NCBI GenBank assembly: GCA_963823245.1 | Contig: CAWGKQ010000007.1 | Coordinates: 310,001 to 374,000, forward strand | Source: JAWVFM01 sp963823245 | Lineage (GTDB): Bacteria > Actinomycetota > Thermoleophilia > Solirubrobacterales > 70-9 | DNA length: 64,000 bases | Reading direction: 5' to 3' | In this document: positions 8,557 through 17,589 of the stretch, piece by piece | Position numbering within the stretch: position 1 is the stretch's first letter | Layout: each line of letters starts with the position of its first letter | Position numbers and translations under genes: made by a program | Notes under the pieces: model-generated | The model's database searches: none | Told to the model about the DNA's origin: nothing | Seen by the model: only the letters and a program-made list of their open reading frames with translations

Positions 8557-9453
8557 CTAGGCGGCCGTGGCCGCGAGCCGCTCCTCGACCCAACCGGTCG
8601 CGGCGACGTGCTTGGACATCCCGAGCTCCTTCGGCTCGAAGCCGAGCGCGAGCCCGACCAGCTGGGGCAGGTGCAGGACCGCGAGGCCGAGGTCGCGGCC
8701 GACGACCCTCGCCGCCTCGGGCTGCTGAAGGTCGAGGTTCAGGTGGCAGAGCGGGCACGGCGTCACCAGGCAGTCCGCCCCGGCGTCGAGGGCGTCGCCC
8801 ACGTGCGTTCCGGCCTGGCGCAGCGAGGTCTCGCGGTTCATCGTGATCACCGGGAAGCCGCAGCAGCGACGGGCTCCGTCGTACTCCACGACCTCGCCCC
8901 CGAGCGCCTCGATCACCCAGTCGAGGTAGAAGTCGCGGTCGGGGTGCTCGTCGTAGCCGAGGCGGTGCTTCGGGCGCAGGATGTAGCAGCCGTAGAACGG
9001 CCCCACTCGAAGGCCCGCGAGCGGGCGCCGCACGCGCTCCTTCAGCTTCTCGAGACCGTAGTCCTCGACCAGGACCCAGAGGAAGTTCTTGTTCGTCCAG
9101 CCCTCCTTGCCGCGGACGTAGGAGATGTCCTCGGCCTCCAGCGCCTCGTTGATGTGCGCGCGGTAGGCCGAGTCGGCGTCGAGGCGCTGCTGGCACTCCG
9201 ACATCGCCCCCTGGCACGTCGAGCAGATGTTCATCATCGCGAGACCGGTCGACTGTGCGAGCGCGAAGGTCCGCGCGTTGAGGGTGTCGGCCAGCTCCTG
9301 GTTGTGCTCGGCGATCACGCCCGCGCCGCAGCAGTTCGCGCGGTCCAGGGTGACGAGCTCGATCTCGAGGCGCTCTGCGACGAGCGCCATCGAGCCGTGG
9401 AGCTCGGGCGTGAACCCGCGCGAGACGCACCCGGGCCAGTAGGCAAGCTTCAT
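8557..9453 (-). CDS. CCG-domain subunit of succinate dehydrogenase/fumarate reductase (HdrB/SdhE-like)
   Basis: 298 aa with two cysteine-rich CCG modules: YWPGCVSRG, ANCCGAGV and CSTCQGAM in the first half; YGCYILRP, ARRCCGFPV and TPCPLCHLNLD in the second. This is the heterodisulfide-reductase subunit B fold, which binds an unusual [4Fe-4S] cluster and serves as quinone-side or membrane-linking subunit in type-E succinate:quinone reductases. It follows sdhA and sdhB of the same operon, with repeat copy B filling the gap to sdhB. No transmembrane helix is apparent, so membrane contact would be peripheral. A methanogen-type heterodisulfide reductase role is unlikely given the partners. Confidence 0.88.
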   Translation of the reverse strand: MKLAYWPGCVSRGFTPELHGSMALVAERLEIELVTLDRANCCGAGVIAEHNQELADTLNARTFALAQSTGLAMMNICSTCQGAMSECQQRLDADSAYRAHINEALEAEDISYVRGKEGWTNKNFLWVLVEDYGLEKLKERVRRPLAGLRVGPFYGCYILRPKHRLGYDEHPDRDFYLDWVIEALGGEVVEYDGARRCCGFPVITMNRETSLRQAGTHVGDALDAGADCLVTPCPLCHLNLDLQQPEAARVVGRDLGLAVLHLPQLVGLALGFEPKELGMSKHVAATGWVEERLAATAA

Positions 9454-9457
9454 GAAT

Positions 9458-9511
9458 CACCTGCGGCGGCTTCGCCGCCTGACACGCCTCTTTCGGTGCT
9501 AAAGCACCTCA
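9458..9511 (-). repeat. Dispersed two-hairpin element, copy B
   Basis: Read on the minus strand: TGAGGTGC-TTTA-GCACC (hairpin 1, 9495-9508), linker GAAAGAGGCGTGTCA, then GGCGGC-GAA-GCCGCC (hairpin 2, 9465-9479). It occupies the intercistronic gap between the sdhB stop (9513-9515) and the ATG of the CCG subunit (9453), oriented with transcription. The stem bases differ from other copies but still pair. Confidence 0.82.
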
Positions 9512-9512
9512 T

Positions 9513-10703
9513 CTACGTACCCGTCACCTGCGGCGCCTGGGCCTCGGGGTCTCCGGCCGAAAGGTCGCGCTCGGCGATCTCCTCCTCGGCCTCCTCGCCC
9601 CCGATGTAGAGGTTGAGCTCCTGGCGGTGCTCCTCGGCGTGCTTGTAGATGCGCTTGACCTGCTCCTGCGCGTTGCCGGGCAGCTTGGGGTGGACGCCCG
9701 GGATCAGCTTCGAGAGCGAGCGCATCTTCCCGCTGCGGATGCCGCGCAGGGCGGTTGGGATGGAGCCGACGAGGCCCGTGATGGCGCCCTTCGAGGGCTT
9801 CAGCTTTCCCTTCGTGCCCTCGGCGTAGGACTCCTGGAGGAGGAGCGACTCGTCGAGCGTGCCCTTGCTCTCGATGATCTTCGTGAACGCCCGCTCGTGG
9901 CGGCGGCCGTTGTTGAGGTCGTCGATTTCCTCCGCGTCGCCGGCGAGGCGGCGCAGCCGCATGATCTGGTCCATCGGCGCGACGCCCTTCGGGCAGGCGT
10001 CGATGCAGGAGAAGCAGTGGGTGCAGTCATAGATGCCGTGAGGGTCCTGGGCCAGGTCGTAAAGCCGTTCGCGCCGCTGGGAGTCGCGGGGATCGCCGAC
10101 GAAGCGGTACGCCTTGGCGAGGGCGGCCGGGCCGATGAAGTCGGGGTCGACCTCCATCGACAGGCACGACGAGACGCAGGCGCCGCACTGGATGCACGCC
10201 ATCGACTGGGTCACGTCGATCATCGACTCGGGCGGCACGATGTACTCGCGCTCCGGCTCGGGCCCCTCGGGGATCAGCCACGGCGTGACGCGGCGGATCT
10301 TCGTCCAATGGGTGGACTCCATGTCGGTGACGAGGTCCTTGAGCACCGGCATGTTGCCCATCGGCTCGACCACGATGGGGGCGGTCTCGACGCCGGCTCG
10401 ATGCTCCTCGACCGCCTCGGTGGCTGTGAGCCCGGCGGCTCGGTCGGCCTGGTTCTGTGCGTCCTGGATCTTGGTCTTGCAGGCAAGGGTCGACTGGCCG
10501 TTGACCTTCACGCCGCACGAGCCGCAGATCGCCGCCCGGCAAGAGCAGCGCACGGCCAGCGAGCCGTCCTGGTCGGAGCGCGCCTGCAGCAGCGCGTCGA
10601 GCACCGACAGGCTCTCCTCGAGCTCGACGTCGAAGTTCTCCCAGTAGGGGCCGTCGCCCGTCTCGGGCTTGAACCGCCGCACCTTGATCGTGTAGTCGGC
10701 CAC
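9513..10703 (-). CDS. sdhB: Succinate dehydrogenase/fumarate reductase iron-sulfur subunit (type-E-like operon)
   Basis: Passes electrons from the flavoprotein to quinone through three Fe-S clusters. 396 aa, well above the usual 230-260. The plant-type ferredoxin domain has CSCRAAICGSCGVKVNG and LAC for [2Fe-2S]; the C-terminal ferredoxin domain has CIQCGACVSSC and CTHCFSCIDACPKG. A roughly 140-residue C-terminal extension follows, ending in a Glu-rich acidic tail. GTG 10703 is the start, 13 nt after the sdhA stop. Together with sdhA and the HdrB-like gene it forms a three-subunit complex without a cytochrome b anchor. Confidence 0.9.
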   Translation of the reverse strand: MADYTIKVRRFKPETGDGPYWENFDVELEESLSVLDALLQARSDQDGSLAVRCSCRAAICGSCGVKVNGQSTLACKTKIQDAQNQADRAAGLTATEAVEEHRAGVETAPIVVEPMGNMPVLKDLVTDMESTHWTKIRRVTPWLIPEGPEPEREYIVPPESMIDVTQSMACIQCGACVSSCLSMEVDPDFIGPAALAKAYRFVGDPRDSQRRERLYDLAQDPHGIYDCTHCFSCIDACPKGVAPMDQIMRLRRLAGDAEEIDDLNNGRRHERAFTKIIESKGTLDESLLLQESYAEGTKGKLKPSKGAITGLVGSIPTALRGIRSGKMRSLSKLIPGVHPKLPGNAQEQVKRIYKHAEEHRQELNLYIGGEEAEEEIAERDLSAGDPEAQAPQVTGT

Positions 10704-10716
10704 GAGTTCCCTGACC

Positions 10717-12405
10717 CTAGTAGGTGCGTTCCATCGGCTGCCAGTTCGTGATCGTCACCTCGGAGTAGCCCACATCCGGCTCGTCGCCGTTCGCCGACAG
10801 CGTGATGTGCTTCAGCCACTCCTCGTCGTTTCGCTCCGGGAAGTCCGTGCGGTACTGGGCGCCGCGGCTCTCGGCGCGATGGAGGGTCGCCACGCACGTG
10901 CACTCGGCGTTCTCGAGCATGAATCCCAGCTCGATCTCCTGCAGGACGTCCTGGTTGAACACGTTCGAGCGGTCGTCGACGTAGGCGCTCTTCGCCTCCT
11001 CCTTGAGGCGGCGAATGGTGTCGAGCGCCGTCTGGATCCCCTCGGCGTCGCGAAAGACGCCGACGAAGCGGTCCATCACGACGCTCATCTCGTGCCGGAT
11101 CTCCGAGACGCGACGGCCCGAGCCCTTCTCGCGCGCGAGCAGGTCGTCGATGCGCCGGCGCTCGTCCGCGAGCAAGGCCTGCGGCGCCAGCGGGGGCCGA
11201 GTGCGCTTGGCGAGGTTCGCCGCGTCCCCGCCGGAGCGGCGTCCGAAGATGAGCGTGTCGAGCAGGGAGTTGGCGCCGAGGCGGTTGCCGCCGTGGACCG
11301 AGACGCACGCGACCTCGCCGGCCGCGTAGAGGCCGTCGATGGTGGTGCGGCCGTGGACGTCGGTCTTGACCCCGCCCATCATGTAGTGGTTGCCGGGCTT
11401 GATGTGGATCGGCTCGCGGGTGATGTCGACGCCCGCGAAGTCGCGCCCGACCAGCACGATCTCCCGCAGCGCCTCGTGGATGCGCTTGCGCGGCACGACG
11501 GTGACGTCGAGGGCGACCGTGCCGTCGGGGAAGCCGCGCCCCTCGTCGATCTCGGTCTGTTCGGCGCGGGAGACGACGTCGCGTGAGGCGAGCTCCATCT
11601 TGTTGGGCGCGTAGCGCTCCATGAACCGCTCGCCCTTGGCGTTCAGGAGGTGAGCGCCCTCGCCGCGGGCGCCCTCGGTGATGAGGAAGCCCTTGCGCGC
11701 GAGGGTGGTGGGGTGGTACTGGACCATCTCCATGTCCATCAGCTCGGCGCCGGCCGCGTAGGCCATCGCGATCCCGTCGCCGGTGCAGATGAGGGCATTG
11801 GTCGTCGGGCGCCAGATCTGGCCGTTGCCCCCGGTGGCGAGGATCACGGCCTTGGCACCGAAGAGCTCCATCGAGCCGTCGCGGATGCTGCGCAGCACCG
11901 CGCCGACGCACTGGCCGCCGTCGCCGATCGCGAGCGCCGTCGTGAAGTACTCCTCGTAGCGGGAGATCAGGTCGGAGTGCTTCATCAGCTGCTCGTAGAG
12001 CACGTGCATGATCGCCTGGCCGGTGATGTCGGCGACGTAGTAGGTGCGCGCGTGGGAGGCGCCGCCGAAGGCGCGGGTGCCGAGCCGCCCCTCCTCGTTG
12101 CGGTGGAAGGTCACCCCGAGGTGCTCGAGGTGAAGGACCTCCTGGGGCGCCTCGCGGCACATGATCTCGACCGCGTCCTGGTCGGCGAGGTAGTCCGAGC
12201 CCTTGATCGTGTCGAAGGCGTGCGACTCCCAGGTGTCGTCCGGGTCGAGCGCCGCGTTGATCCCGCCCTGGGCGGCATTGGAGTGCGAGCGGACGGGGTG
12301 GACCTTCGAGATGATCCCGACGGACACCCCGGCCTCCGCTGCCGCGAGGGCCGCGCGCTGCCCGGCGAGGCCGGCTCCTATGACAAGGACGTCATGCTGA
12401 GGCAC
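10717..12405 (-). CDS. sdhA: Succinate dehydrogenase/fumarate reductase flavoprotein (type-E-like operon)
   Basis: FAD subunit that interconverts succinate and fumarate. GTG 12405 starts at PQHDVLVIGAGLAG; the frame also runs upstream through repeat copy C, which I treat as non-coding. Visible are the dinucleotide fold VLVIGAGLAGQRAALAAAEA, the covalent-FAD segment HSNAAQGGINAAL, catalytic region ASHARTYYVAD, ATGGNGQIW, MEMVQYHPTTL, the active-site Arg region ARGEGAHLLN, NHYMMGGVKTD, and GGNRLGANSLLDTLIFGR. About 562 aa, complete and unbroken. It heads the sdhA-sdhB-hdrB-like-small-protein operon and lies beside a second Sdh operon. Confidence 0.92.
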   Translation of the reverse strand: MPQHDVLVIGAGLAGQRAALAAAEAGVSVGIISKVHPVRSHSNAAQGGINAALDPDDTWESHAFDTIKGSDYLADQDAVEIMCREAPQEVLHLEHLGVTFHRNEEGRLGTRAFGGASHARTYYVADITGQAIMHVLYEQLMKHSDLISRYEEYFTTALAIGDGGQCVGAVLRSIRDGSMELFGAKAVILATGGNGQIWRPTTNALICTGDGIAMAYAAGAELMDMEMVQYHPTTLARKGFLITEGARGEGAHLLNAKGERFMERYAPNKMELASRDVVSRAEQTEIDEGRGFPDGTVALDVTVVPRKRIHEALREIVLVGRDFAGVDITREPIHIKPGNHYMMGGVKTDVHGRTTIDGLYAAGEVACVSVHGGNRLGANSLLDTLIFGRRSGGDAANLAKRTRPPLAPQALLADERRRIDDLLAREKGSGRRVSEIRHEMSVVMDRFVGVFRDAEGIQTALDTIRRLKEEAKSAYVDDRSNVFNQDVLQEIELGFMLENAECTCVATLHRAESRGAQYRTDFPERNDEEWLKHITLSANGDEPDVGYSEVTITNWQPMERTY

Positions 12406-12425
12406 GAGCGGCGCAGGATTGTATG

Positions 12426-12480
12426 TGAGGGGCTGTAGCCCCGAAAGCAGCGTGTCAGGCCGCCACAAGGCGGCCGCAGA
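12426..12480 (+). repeat. Dispersed two-hairpin element, copy C
   Basis: GGGGC-TGTA-GCCCC (12429-12442), linker GAAAGCAGCGTGTCA, then GGCCGCC-ACAA-GGCGGCC (12458-12475). It lies between the stop of the small membrane protein (12487) and the sdhA start (12405). Unlike most other copies, its orientation is opposite to the downstream gene. Confidence 0.85.
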
Positions 12481-12486
12481 TTTCTG

Positions 12487-12909
12487 CTATGCGCGGGCCC
12501 GTGGCCTCGGCCGCGGGCGTGACCTGGAGCGCCGCGCGTAGTCGCGGAAGTCGCGCTCGAAGTCGGGCCACCAGGGAGGCTCGGGCTTGTCGACGGGCGA
12601 GCCGCCGTCGTCATCACTTTCGCCACCTTCGCCGGGTGGGGTGCGAAGAAGGGTGAACGTGGTGACGCTGAGGAACGCGGCCACCCAGAGCACGAACGCC
12701 GCGAGGGAGCGCCCGGCCTGCGTGCTCATCCGGGTCGAGGCGACCACCACCGAGGCATCGGCGAAAAGCGTCGCGATCACGAGGCCGGCCGCGAGTGGCG
12801 CCGAGCGAAGCCAGGGGCGCCCGCGGCGGAACCAAAGGAGACCCGCCCACCATCCCAGAAGGGCAATCCAGGGAACGAGCCAGCCGATCGGTGGAAGCGC
12901 CACCGCCAC
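12487..12909 (-). CDS. Small membrane protein of unknown function
   Basis: 140 aa, not recognised. Three hydrophobic stretches are visible (PPIGWLVPWIALLGWWAGLL, APLAAGLVIATLFADASVVV, SLAAFVLWVAAFLSVTTFTLL), followed by an acidic linker GEGGESDDDGG and a basic Arg/Pro-rich tail ending RPRPRPRARA. It sits between the two Sdh operons, 27 nt after the second sdhB stop, and is probably co-transcribed with that operon. GTG 12909 is assumed as start; a short leader follows sdhB. Confidence 0.6.
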   Translation of the reverse strand: MAVALPPIGWLVPWIALLGWWAGLLWFRRGRPWLRSAPLAAGLVIATLFADASVVVASTRMSTQAGRSLAAFVLWVAAFLSVTTFTLLRTPPGEGGESDDDGGSPVDKPEPPWWPDFERDFRDYARRSRSRPRPRPRARA

Positions 12910-12936
12910 ATCCCCGATGGTGACACAGCGCCGCCG

Positions 12937-13710
12937 CTATTGCGGCTTCATGAAGCCCCGGCGCCGGCGGAGCTTCTCGACCATCGCCTTGCGGTACTCG
13001 CGGTTGAGCTCGCCGATCACCTTGATCGAGATCTCCTGCGGGCACGCGTACTCGCACTCCCCGTGGTTCGTGCAGCCCCCGAACCCCTCCTCGTCGTGCT
13101 GTCGCACCATGCTGCGCGCCCTGTGAAACCGCTCGGGCTGTCCCTGCGGGAGCAGGTTGAGGTGGGTCACCTTCGCCCCGGTGAAGAGCATCGCGGAGCC
13201 GTTTGGGCAGGCGGCGATGCAGGCGCCGCAGCCGATGCAGATCGAGGCGTCCATCGCCGCGGTTTGCACCTCGGGGTGGATCGGCGTCGCGTTCGGCTCG
13301 GGCTTGGGGCCGGCGCCGACCGCGATGAATCCGCCGGCCTGGATGATTCGGTCGAGGGCGGAACGGTCGACGATGAGGTCGCGAAGGACGTGAAAGGCCG
13401 AGTTGCGGAACGGCTCGACCCGGATCTCCGCGCCGTCGGGGAAGTCGCGCATGAACACCTGGCAGCTCGTCGCCTGGCCCGGGCCGTGCGGGAGGCCGTC
13501 GATCTGCAGCGAGCAGGCGCCGCAGATTCCCTCGCGGCAGTCGCTCTCGAACGCCACTGGCGACCTGCCGGCGGCGATCAGCCGGTTGTTGAGCACGTCG
13601 AGCATCTCGAGGAACGACGCGTCGGCGTCGATGTCGTCGACCTCGTGGCGCTCGAACCCCCCCTGCGCCTCGGGCCCGTCCTGCCGCCATATCTCGAGGG
13701 TGAACTTCAC
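12937..13710 (-). CDS. sdhB: Succinate dehydrogenase iron-sulfur subunit (cytochrome-b-type operon)
   Basis: 257 aa, the usual length. The [2Fe-2S] domain shows ESDCREGICGACSLQIDG and TSC; the second domain has CIGCGACIAACPNGSAM and, near the end, GGCTNHGECEYACPQEI. The GTG start at 13710 has GGAG six bases upstream and overlaps the TGA stop of the preceding flavoprotein gene (GTGA), so translation is coupled. Its short Cys-rich sequence differs clearly from the type-E-like SdhB 3 kb away, so this is not a recent duplication. It works with the flavoprotein and cytochrome b subunits upstream. Confidence 0.93.
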   Translation of the reverse strand: MKFTLEIWRQDGPEAQGGFERHEVDDIDADASFLEMLDVLNNRLIAAGRSPVAFESDCREGICGACSLQIDGLPHGPGQATSCQVFMRDFPDGAEIRVEPFRNSAFHVLRDLIVDRSALDRIIQAGGFIAVGAGPKPEPNATPIHPEVQTAAMDASICIGCGACIAACPNGSAMLFTGAKVTHLNLLPQGQPERFHRARSMVRQHDEEGFGGCTNHGECEYACPQEISIKVIGELNREYRKAMVEKLRRRRGFMKPQ

Positions 13711-15620
13711 TTGTAGCTCCTCTGGACGGGCTTCAACTGGTCGAACTCCAGCTCCTCTATGTGCAGCTTCTCCTCCACGCCCTCGCCGCTGGTGCTCCCA
13801 GACGGACACGTTGGAGTAGCGGCGGTCGTTGCGGATCGGCTCGCCCTCGTCGGACTGGTGCTCCTCGCGGAGGTGGCAGCCGCAGGACTCGTCGCGCTCG
13901 AGCGCGTCGCGGCACATCAGCTCAGCCAGCTCCAGGAAGTCGGCGACGCGGCCCGCGTACTCGAGCGCCTGGTTGATGCCGTCGGCGCCGTCGGTGACCC
14001 GCAGGTCGCTCCAGAACTCGTCGCGGATGCCGCGTGATCTCGCGCAGCGCGAGCTCCAGCCCCTCGGCGTCGCGGGTGATGCCGCACTTGTCGAGCATGA
14101 GGTAGCCGAGCTCGCGGTGGAACTCGCTCGGCGGGCGTCGAGCCCCCGATGCCGAGCAGGCGATCGATTCGAGCTCGCACCGCGGACTCGGTCGCCTCGA
14201 ACTCGGGATGCGAGGTGTCGAGATGGTCGTCGACCTCGGCCAGATAGTCGGTCACCGTGTGCGGCGCGACGAAGTAGCCGTCGGCGAGGCACTGCATCAT
14301 CGCGCTTGCCCCGAGCCGGTTCGCGCCGTGGTCGGAGAAGTTGGCCTCCCCGATCGCGAACAGGCCCGGGATCGTCGTCTCGAGCCGGTAGTCGACCCAG
14401 AGGCCGCCCATGGAGTAGTGGGGTGCGGGGTAGATCCGCATCGGGACCTCCCAGGGGCTCTCGGCGGTGAGCCGCTGGTAGAGGTCGAAGAGGTTGCCGT
14501 AGCGGGTTTCGATCGCCTCGGCGCCCTTCTCCTCGATCGCGTCGGCGAAGTCCATGTACACCGCGCGGCCGGTCGACCCGACGCCGTGACCCTCGTCGCA
14601 GACGATCTTCGCGGCCCGGGAGGCGACGTCGCGCGGGACCAGGTTCCCGAAGCGCGGGTAGCGCTCCTCCAGGAAGTAGTAGCGCTCCTCGGGCGGGATC
14701 TCGTTGGGCGGCCGGTCGTCGCCCGCCCTGCGCGGAACCCACACCCGGCCGTCGTTCCGAAGCGACTCGCTCATCAGCGTGAGCTTCGACTGGTAGTCGC
14801 CCGACTGCGGGATGCAGGTGGGATGGATCTGGGTGAAGCACGGGTTGGCGAAGCCGGCCCCGCGCTTGTGCGCCCTCCAGGTCGCCGTGACGTTGCAGCC
14901 CACGGCGTTGGTCGAGCGGAAGTAGACGTTGCAGTAGCCGCCGGTCGCCAGCACGACCGCGTCGGCGGCGTGGCGCTCGAGCTCGCCGGTGACGAGGTCG
15001 CGGACGATCACGCCCCGCGCGCGTCCGTCGACGATGACGACGTCGAGCAGCTCGTGCCGCGTGTTGACGTTGGCGGTCCCCTGCGAGACCTGCTGCTGGA
15101 GCGCCTGGTAGGCGCCGAGGAGAAGCTGCTGGCCGGTCTGGCCGCGGCAGTAGAACGTCCGCTCGACGAGGACGCCGCCGAACGAGCGGGTGGCCAGCAT
15201 GCCGCCGTACTCGCGGTTGAACGGCACGCCCTGGGCGACCGCCTGGTCGATGATGTTGGTGGAGAGCTCGGCGAGCCTCCAGACGTTCGACTCCCGAGCG
15301 CGGAAGTCGCCGCCCTTCACCGTGTCGGCGAAGAGGCGGCGCACGGAGTCGCCCTCGTTCGCGTAGTCCTTGGTGGCGTTGATCCCGCCCTGCGCCGCGA
15401 TCGAGTGCGCGCGCCGCGCGGAGTCCTGGAAGCAGAAGGCCTCGACCTGGTAGCCCAGGTTCGCGAGGGTCGCCGCCGCGCTGGACCCCGCGAGGCCGGT
15501 GCCGACGACGATCACCCGGTACTCGTGCCGCTGGCGCGGGCCGACGAGCCGGTGGCCGTCGAGCCACGTGCGCCAGCGCTCGTCGATCGGGCCCTCGGGG
15601 ATGTTGGATTCGAGCTTCAT
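13707..15620 (-). CDS. sdhA: Succinate dehydrogenase flavoprotein (cytochrome-b-type operon), frameshifted near C-terminus
   Basis: ATG 15620 overlaps the TGA of sdhC (ATGA). The N-terminal 500 residues are unbroken: RVIVVGTGLAGSSAAATLA, HSIAAQGGINATKDYANE, GGVLVERTFYCRGQTGQQ, ATGGYCNVYFRSTNAVG, IHPTCIPQSGDYQSKLTLMS, APHYSMGGLWVDY, GANRLGASAMMQCLADGYF. The C-terminal domain continues in other frames (near 14137, 14035 and 13797) with EFHRELGYLMLDKCG, DGINQALEYAGRVADFLELA, and a last part reading KLHIEELEFDQLKPVQRSYK to TGA 13707. About 635 aa, typical for Bacillus/actinobacterial type-B enzymes. The breaks look like indels in the assembly. Confidence 0.9.
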
Positions 15621-16355
15621 GACGGCGAAGGAAGCGCGCCGAAGTAGAACAGCAACGGGATCGACGCGAACCCGGCTGCGATGAAACACGCCATGAACGT
15701 CGCAGCACCGCGAAACGTCCGGTTTCGGTTCGGCTTGTCCCAGCCCGCCGTTTGAGTGACGCTCCAGAAGGCGTGCCGTAGGTGGAGCCCGAGGAGCACC
15801 ATCACGACGACGTAGAGGACCACGAAGTACCACTTCTGGAACGCGTCGTAGAGGTTGGCGTAGACGGTCCCCTCGTAGATCGGCGTGACCTGGATCGTTC
15901 GCGTCGAGAACTGGAGGATGTGGAAGACGAGGAACGCGGCGATGACGATTCCGGTGATGAGCATCGTCCGCGCGGAGGTGGTGCGCCGAAGGCGCTTTGC
16001 CGGCGCCCCGGGCGGGCGGGCGACGCGGTTTCTCTTCGTGAGCTGCGTGATCGCGACGATGTGGATCACCAATGCCGCCAGCAGCACCGCTCGGATCAGC
16101 CAGAGGACCCCGTTGCGGGGGATCACCGGTGCCCCCACGGTCCGCAGCCATTCCGCGTAGCGGTCGATCGCGGCACCGCTCGATCCGGTCCCCTGGATCG
16201 CCTTCAGGTTCCCGAGCATGTGGGCGAGCACGTACAGCCCCAGCATCACCCCGGTGATCGCGACGATCACCTTCTTGCCGATCGTCGAGGCCCAGACCTC
16301 GCGCAGCCACCTCCCGCGTGGGGCCGAGCTCCGCTACCTCCCCGCTACCGGGCAC
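15617..16355 (-). CDS. sdhC: Succinate dehydrogenase cytochrome b subunit
   Basis: The membrane anchor, with five hydrophobic helices (VIVAITGVMLGLYVLAHMLG, WLIRAVLLAALVIHIVAI, MLITGIVIAAFLVFHILQF, WYFVVLYVVVMVLLGLHL, AATFMACFIAAGFASIPLLF). Histidines in the first four helices are suited to bind two hemes, as in single-subunit cytochrome b558 anchors. The start is uncertain: the frame is open upstream over PRGRWLREVWASTIGKK, which fits the family's N-terminus, but meets a stop without an ATG, while GTG 16355 lies in another frame. A one-base indel near 16315 would join them. The 3' end overlaps the flavoprotein start. Confidence 0.85.
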
Positions 16356-16364
16356 CGCGCTGAT

Positions 16365-17537
16365 CTATGTCGTGGTCAGTGCGTCGCGAAGCGCACGGCC
16401 GACCTGCTCAGCCGTGATCACCCCACGAAGGCGGCCGTCGGAGTCGACCGCGGCGAGGGCGCCGAGACGGCGCATCGACTCGTTGCCGAGGAGCGATTCG
16501 AGCGGAGCGTCGAAATTGACCTGGAAATCGTCGTCGGAGTGCTCCTCGACCACCTCGGCCACGCGCGCCGAGGCCCGCGACGGCTCGGGGACGGCGTCGG
16601 CGGCGTCGCGCTCGACGAGGCCGCGGAAGCGGTGGGCGGCGTCGACGACAAAGAACCAGGGCCAGCGGTAGCGCAGGAAGTACTCGTCGATCGCGTCCTC
16701 CACGCTCACGTTCTCCGGGATCGCCACCGGCTCGGAGTCCATGAGGTCGGCGACCGTGATCCCCTCGATGCGGGTGGCGAACTCGGTCTGCACGAGGGCC
16801 CCGCGGGCGGCCTGGCCGAGGATCCAGCCCGCGAGCGCCAGGAAGATGCCATCCGCCGGGTCGCCGGCCAGCAACAACGCGAGCCCGAGCCCGATGAACA
16901 CGAACGAGAAGAGGCGGCCGAGGGTGGCGGCCGTTCGCGTCGCCCGGTTGCGGTCGCCCGTGATGCGCCACGCGATCGACCTTGCGATGCGTCCTCCGTC
17001 GAGCGGGAAGGCCGGGATCAGGTTGAACACGAGGATCACCAGGTTGATCGAGGCGATCCATGCCATCACGGCGACGAAGCCGCTCGAGACCGTGCCGGTG
17101 CTGGTCGGGAGGGCGCGGCGGAACTCGTCGGCCCCGCCCACGAGCGCGCCGACGGCGACGCAGAGGATCGCGATCCCGAGTGTCACGAAGGGGCCGGCGA
17201 CGGCGACCTTGAACTCCGTGCCGGGCGAGTCCGAGTCGCGGTCGAGCCTGGCCAGGCCGCCGAAGATCCACAGCGTGATGCTCGAGATGGAGATGCCGCG
17301 GCGCAGGGCCACGAATGCGTGCCCCAGCTCGTGTAGGAGGATCGAGCCGAAGAAGCCAAACGCGCTGACAACCGCCAGGCCGTAGGCCTCGCCGTCGCCG
17401 GTGCCAGGGCCGAGAATGGCCCGGTAGGAGCTGGACAACGAGAAAATGATGAGGAACAGCGCGAGGAACCACGAGTAGTCCACCGCGATGCGAATCCCAC
17501 GGATGTGGAAGAGCGTGATCCCGCCCATTGCAGGCAC
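16365..17537 (-). CDS. Site-2-protease-type M50 metallopeptidase with CBS pair
   Basis: An intramembrane zinc protease. 390 aa: the N-terminal helices include SWFLALFLIIFSLSSSY, then the zinc motif ILLHELGHAFVAL, the conserved ITLWIFGGLARL, and the third ligand region LIPAFPLDGGRIARSIAW. The C-terminal half has two CBS repeats (ITVADLMDSEPVAIPENVS and DAPLESLLGN, the latter near VDSDGRLRGVITAEQV), which may sense adenine nucleotides. Family members cleave anti-sigma factors or membrane proteins; the substrate here is unknown. GTG 17537 or ATG 17528 may start it. It lies 10 bp upstream of sdhC on the same strand. Confidence 0.9.
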   Translation of the reverse strand: MPAMGGITLFHIRGIRIAVDYSWFLALFLIIFSLSSSYRAILGPGTGDGEAYGLAVVSAFGFFGSILLHELGHAFVALRRGISISSITLWIFGGLARLDRDSDSPGTEFKVAVAGPFVTLGIAILCVAVGALVGGADEFRRALPTSTGTVSSGFVAVMAWIASINLVILVFNLIPAFPLDGGRIARSIAWRITGDRNRATRTAATLGRLFSFVFIGLGLALLLAGDPADGIFLALAGWILGQAARGALVQTEFATRIEGITVADLMDSEPVAIPENVSVEDAIDEYFLRYRWPWFFVVDAAHRFRGLVERDAADAVPEPSRASARVAEVVEEHSDDDFQVNFDAPLESLLGNESMRRLGALAAVDSDGRLRGVITAEQVGRALRDALTTT

Positions 17538-17589
17538 AAAGCCATCTTAGGGTGGCGCTGAGGCCGGCAGGCTAGGGTTCCGCCGCCCG

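Noticed and set aside
8557..9453. CoB-CoM heterodisulfide reductase of methanogenesis
   Set aside because: The CCG fold is right but the operon partners are sdhA and sdhB and no other Hdr or methanogenic gene is present.
12405..12468. Longer N-terminus of SdhA beginning MWRPDTLLSG
   Set aside because: These residues come from repeat copy C; homologues begin at the dinucleotide fold shortly after GTG 12405.
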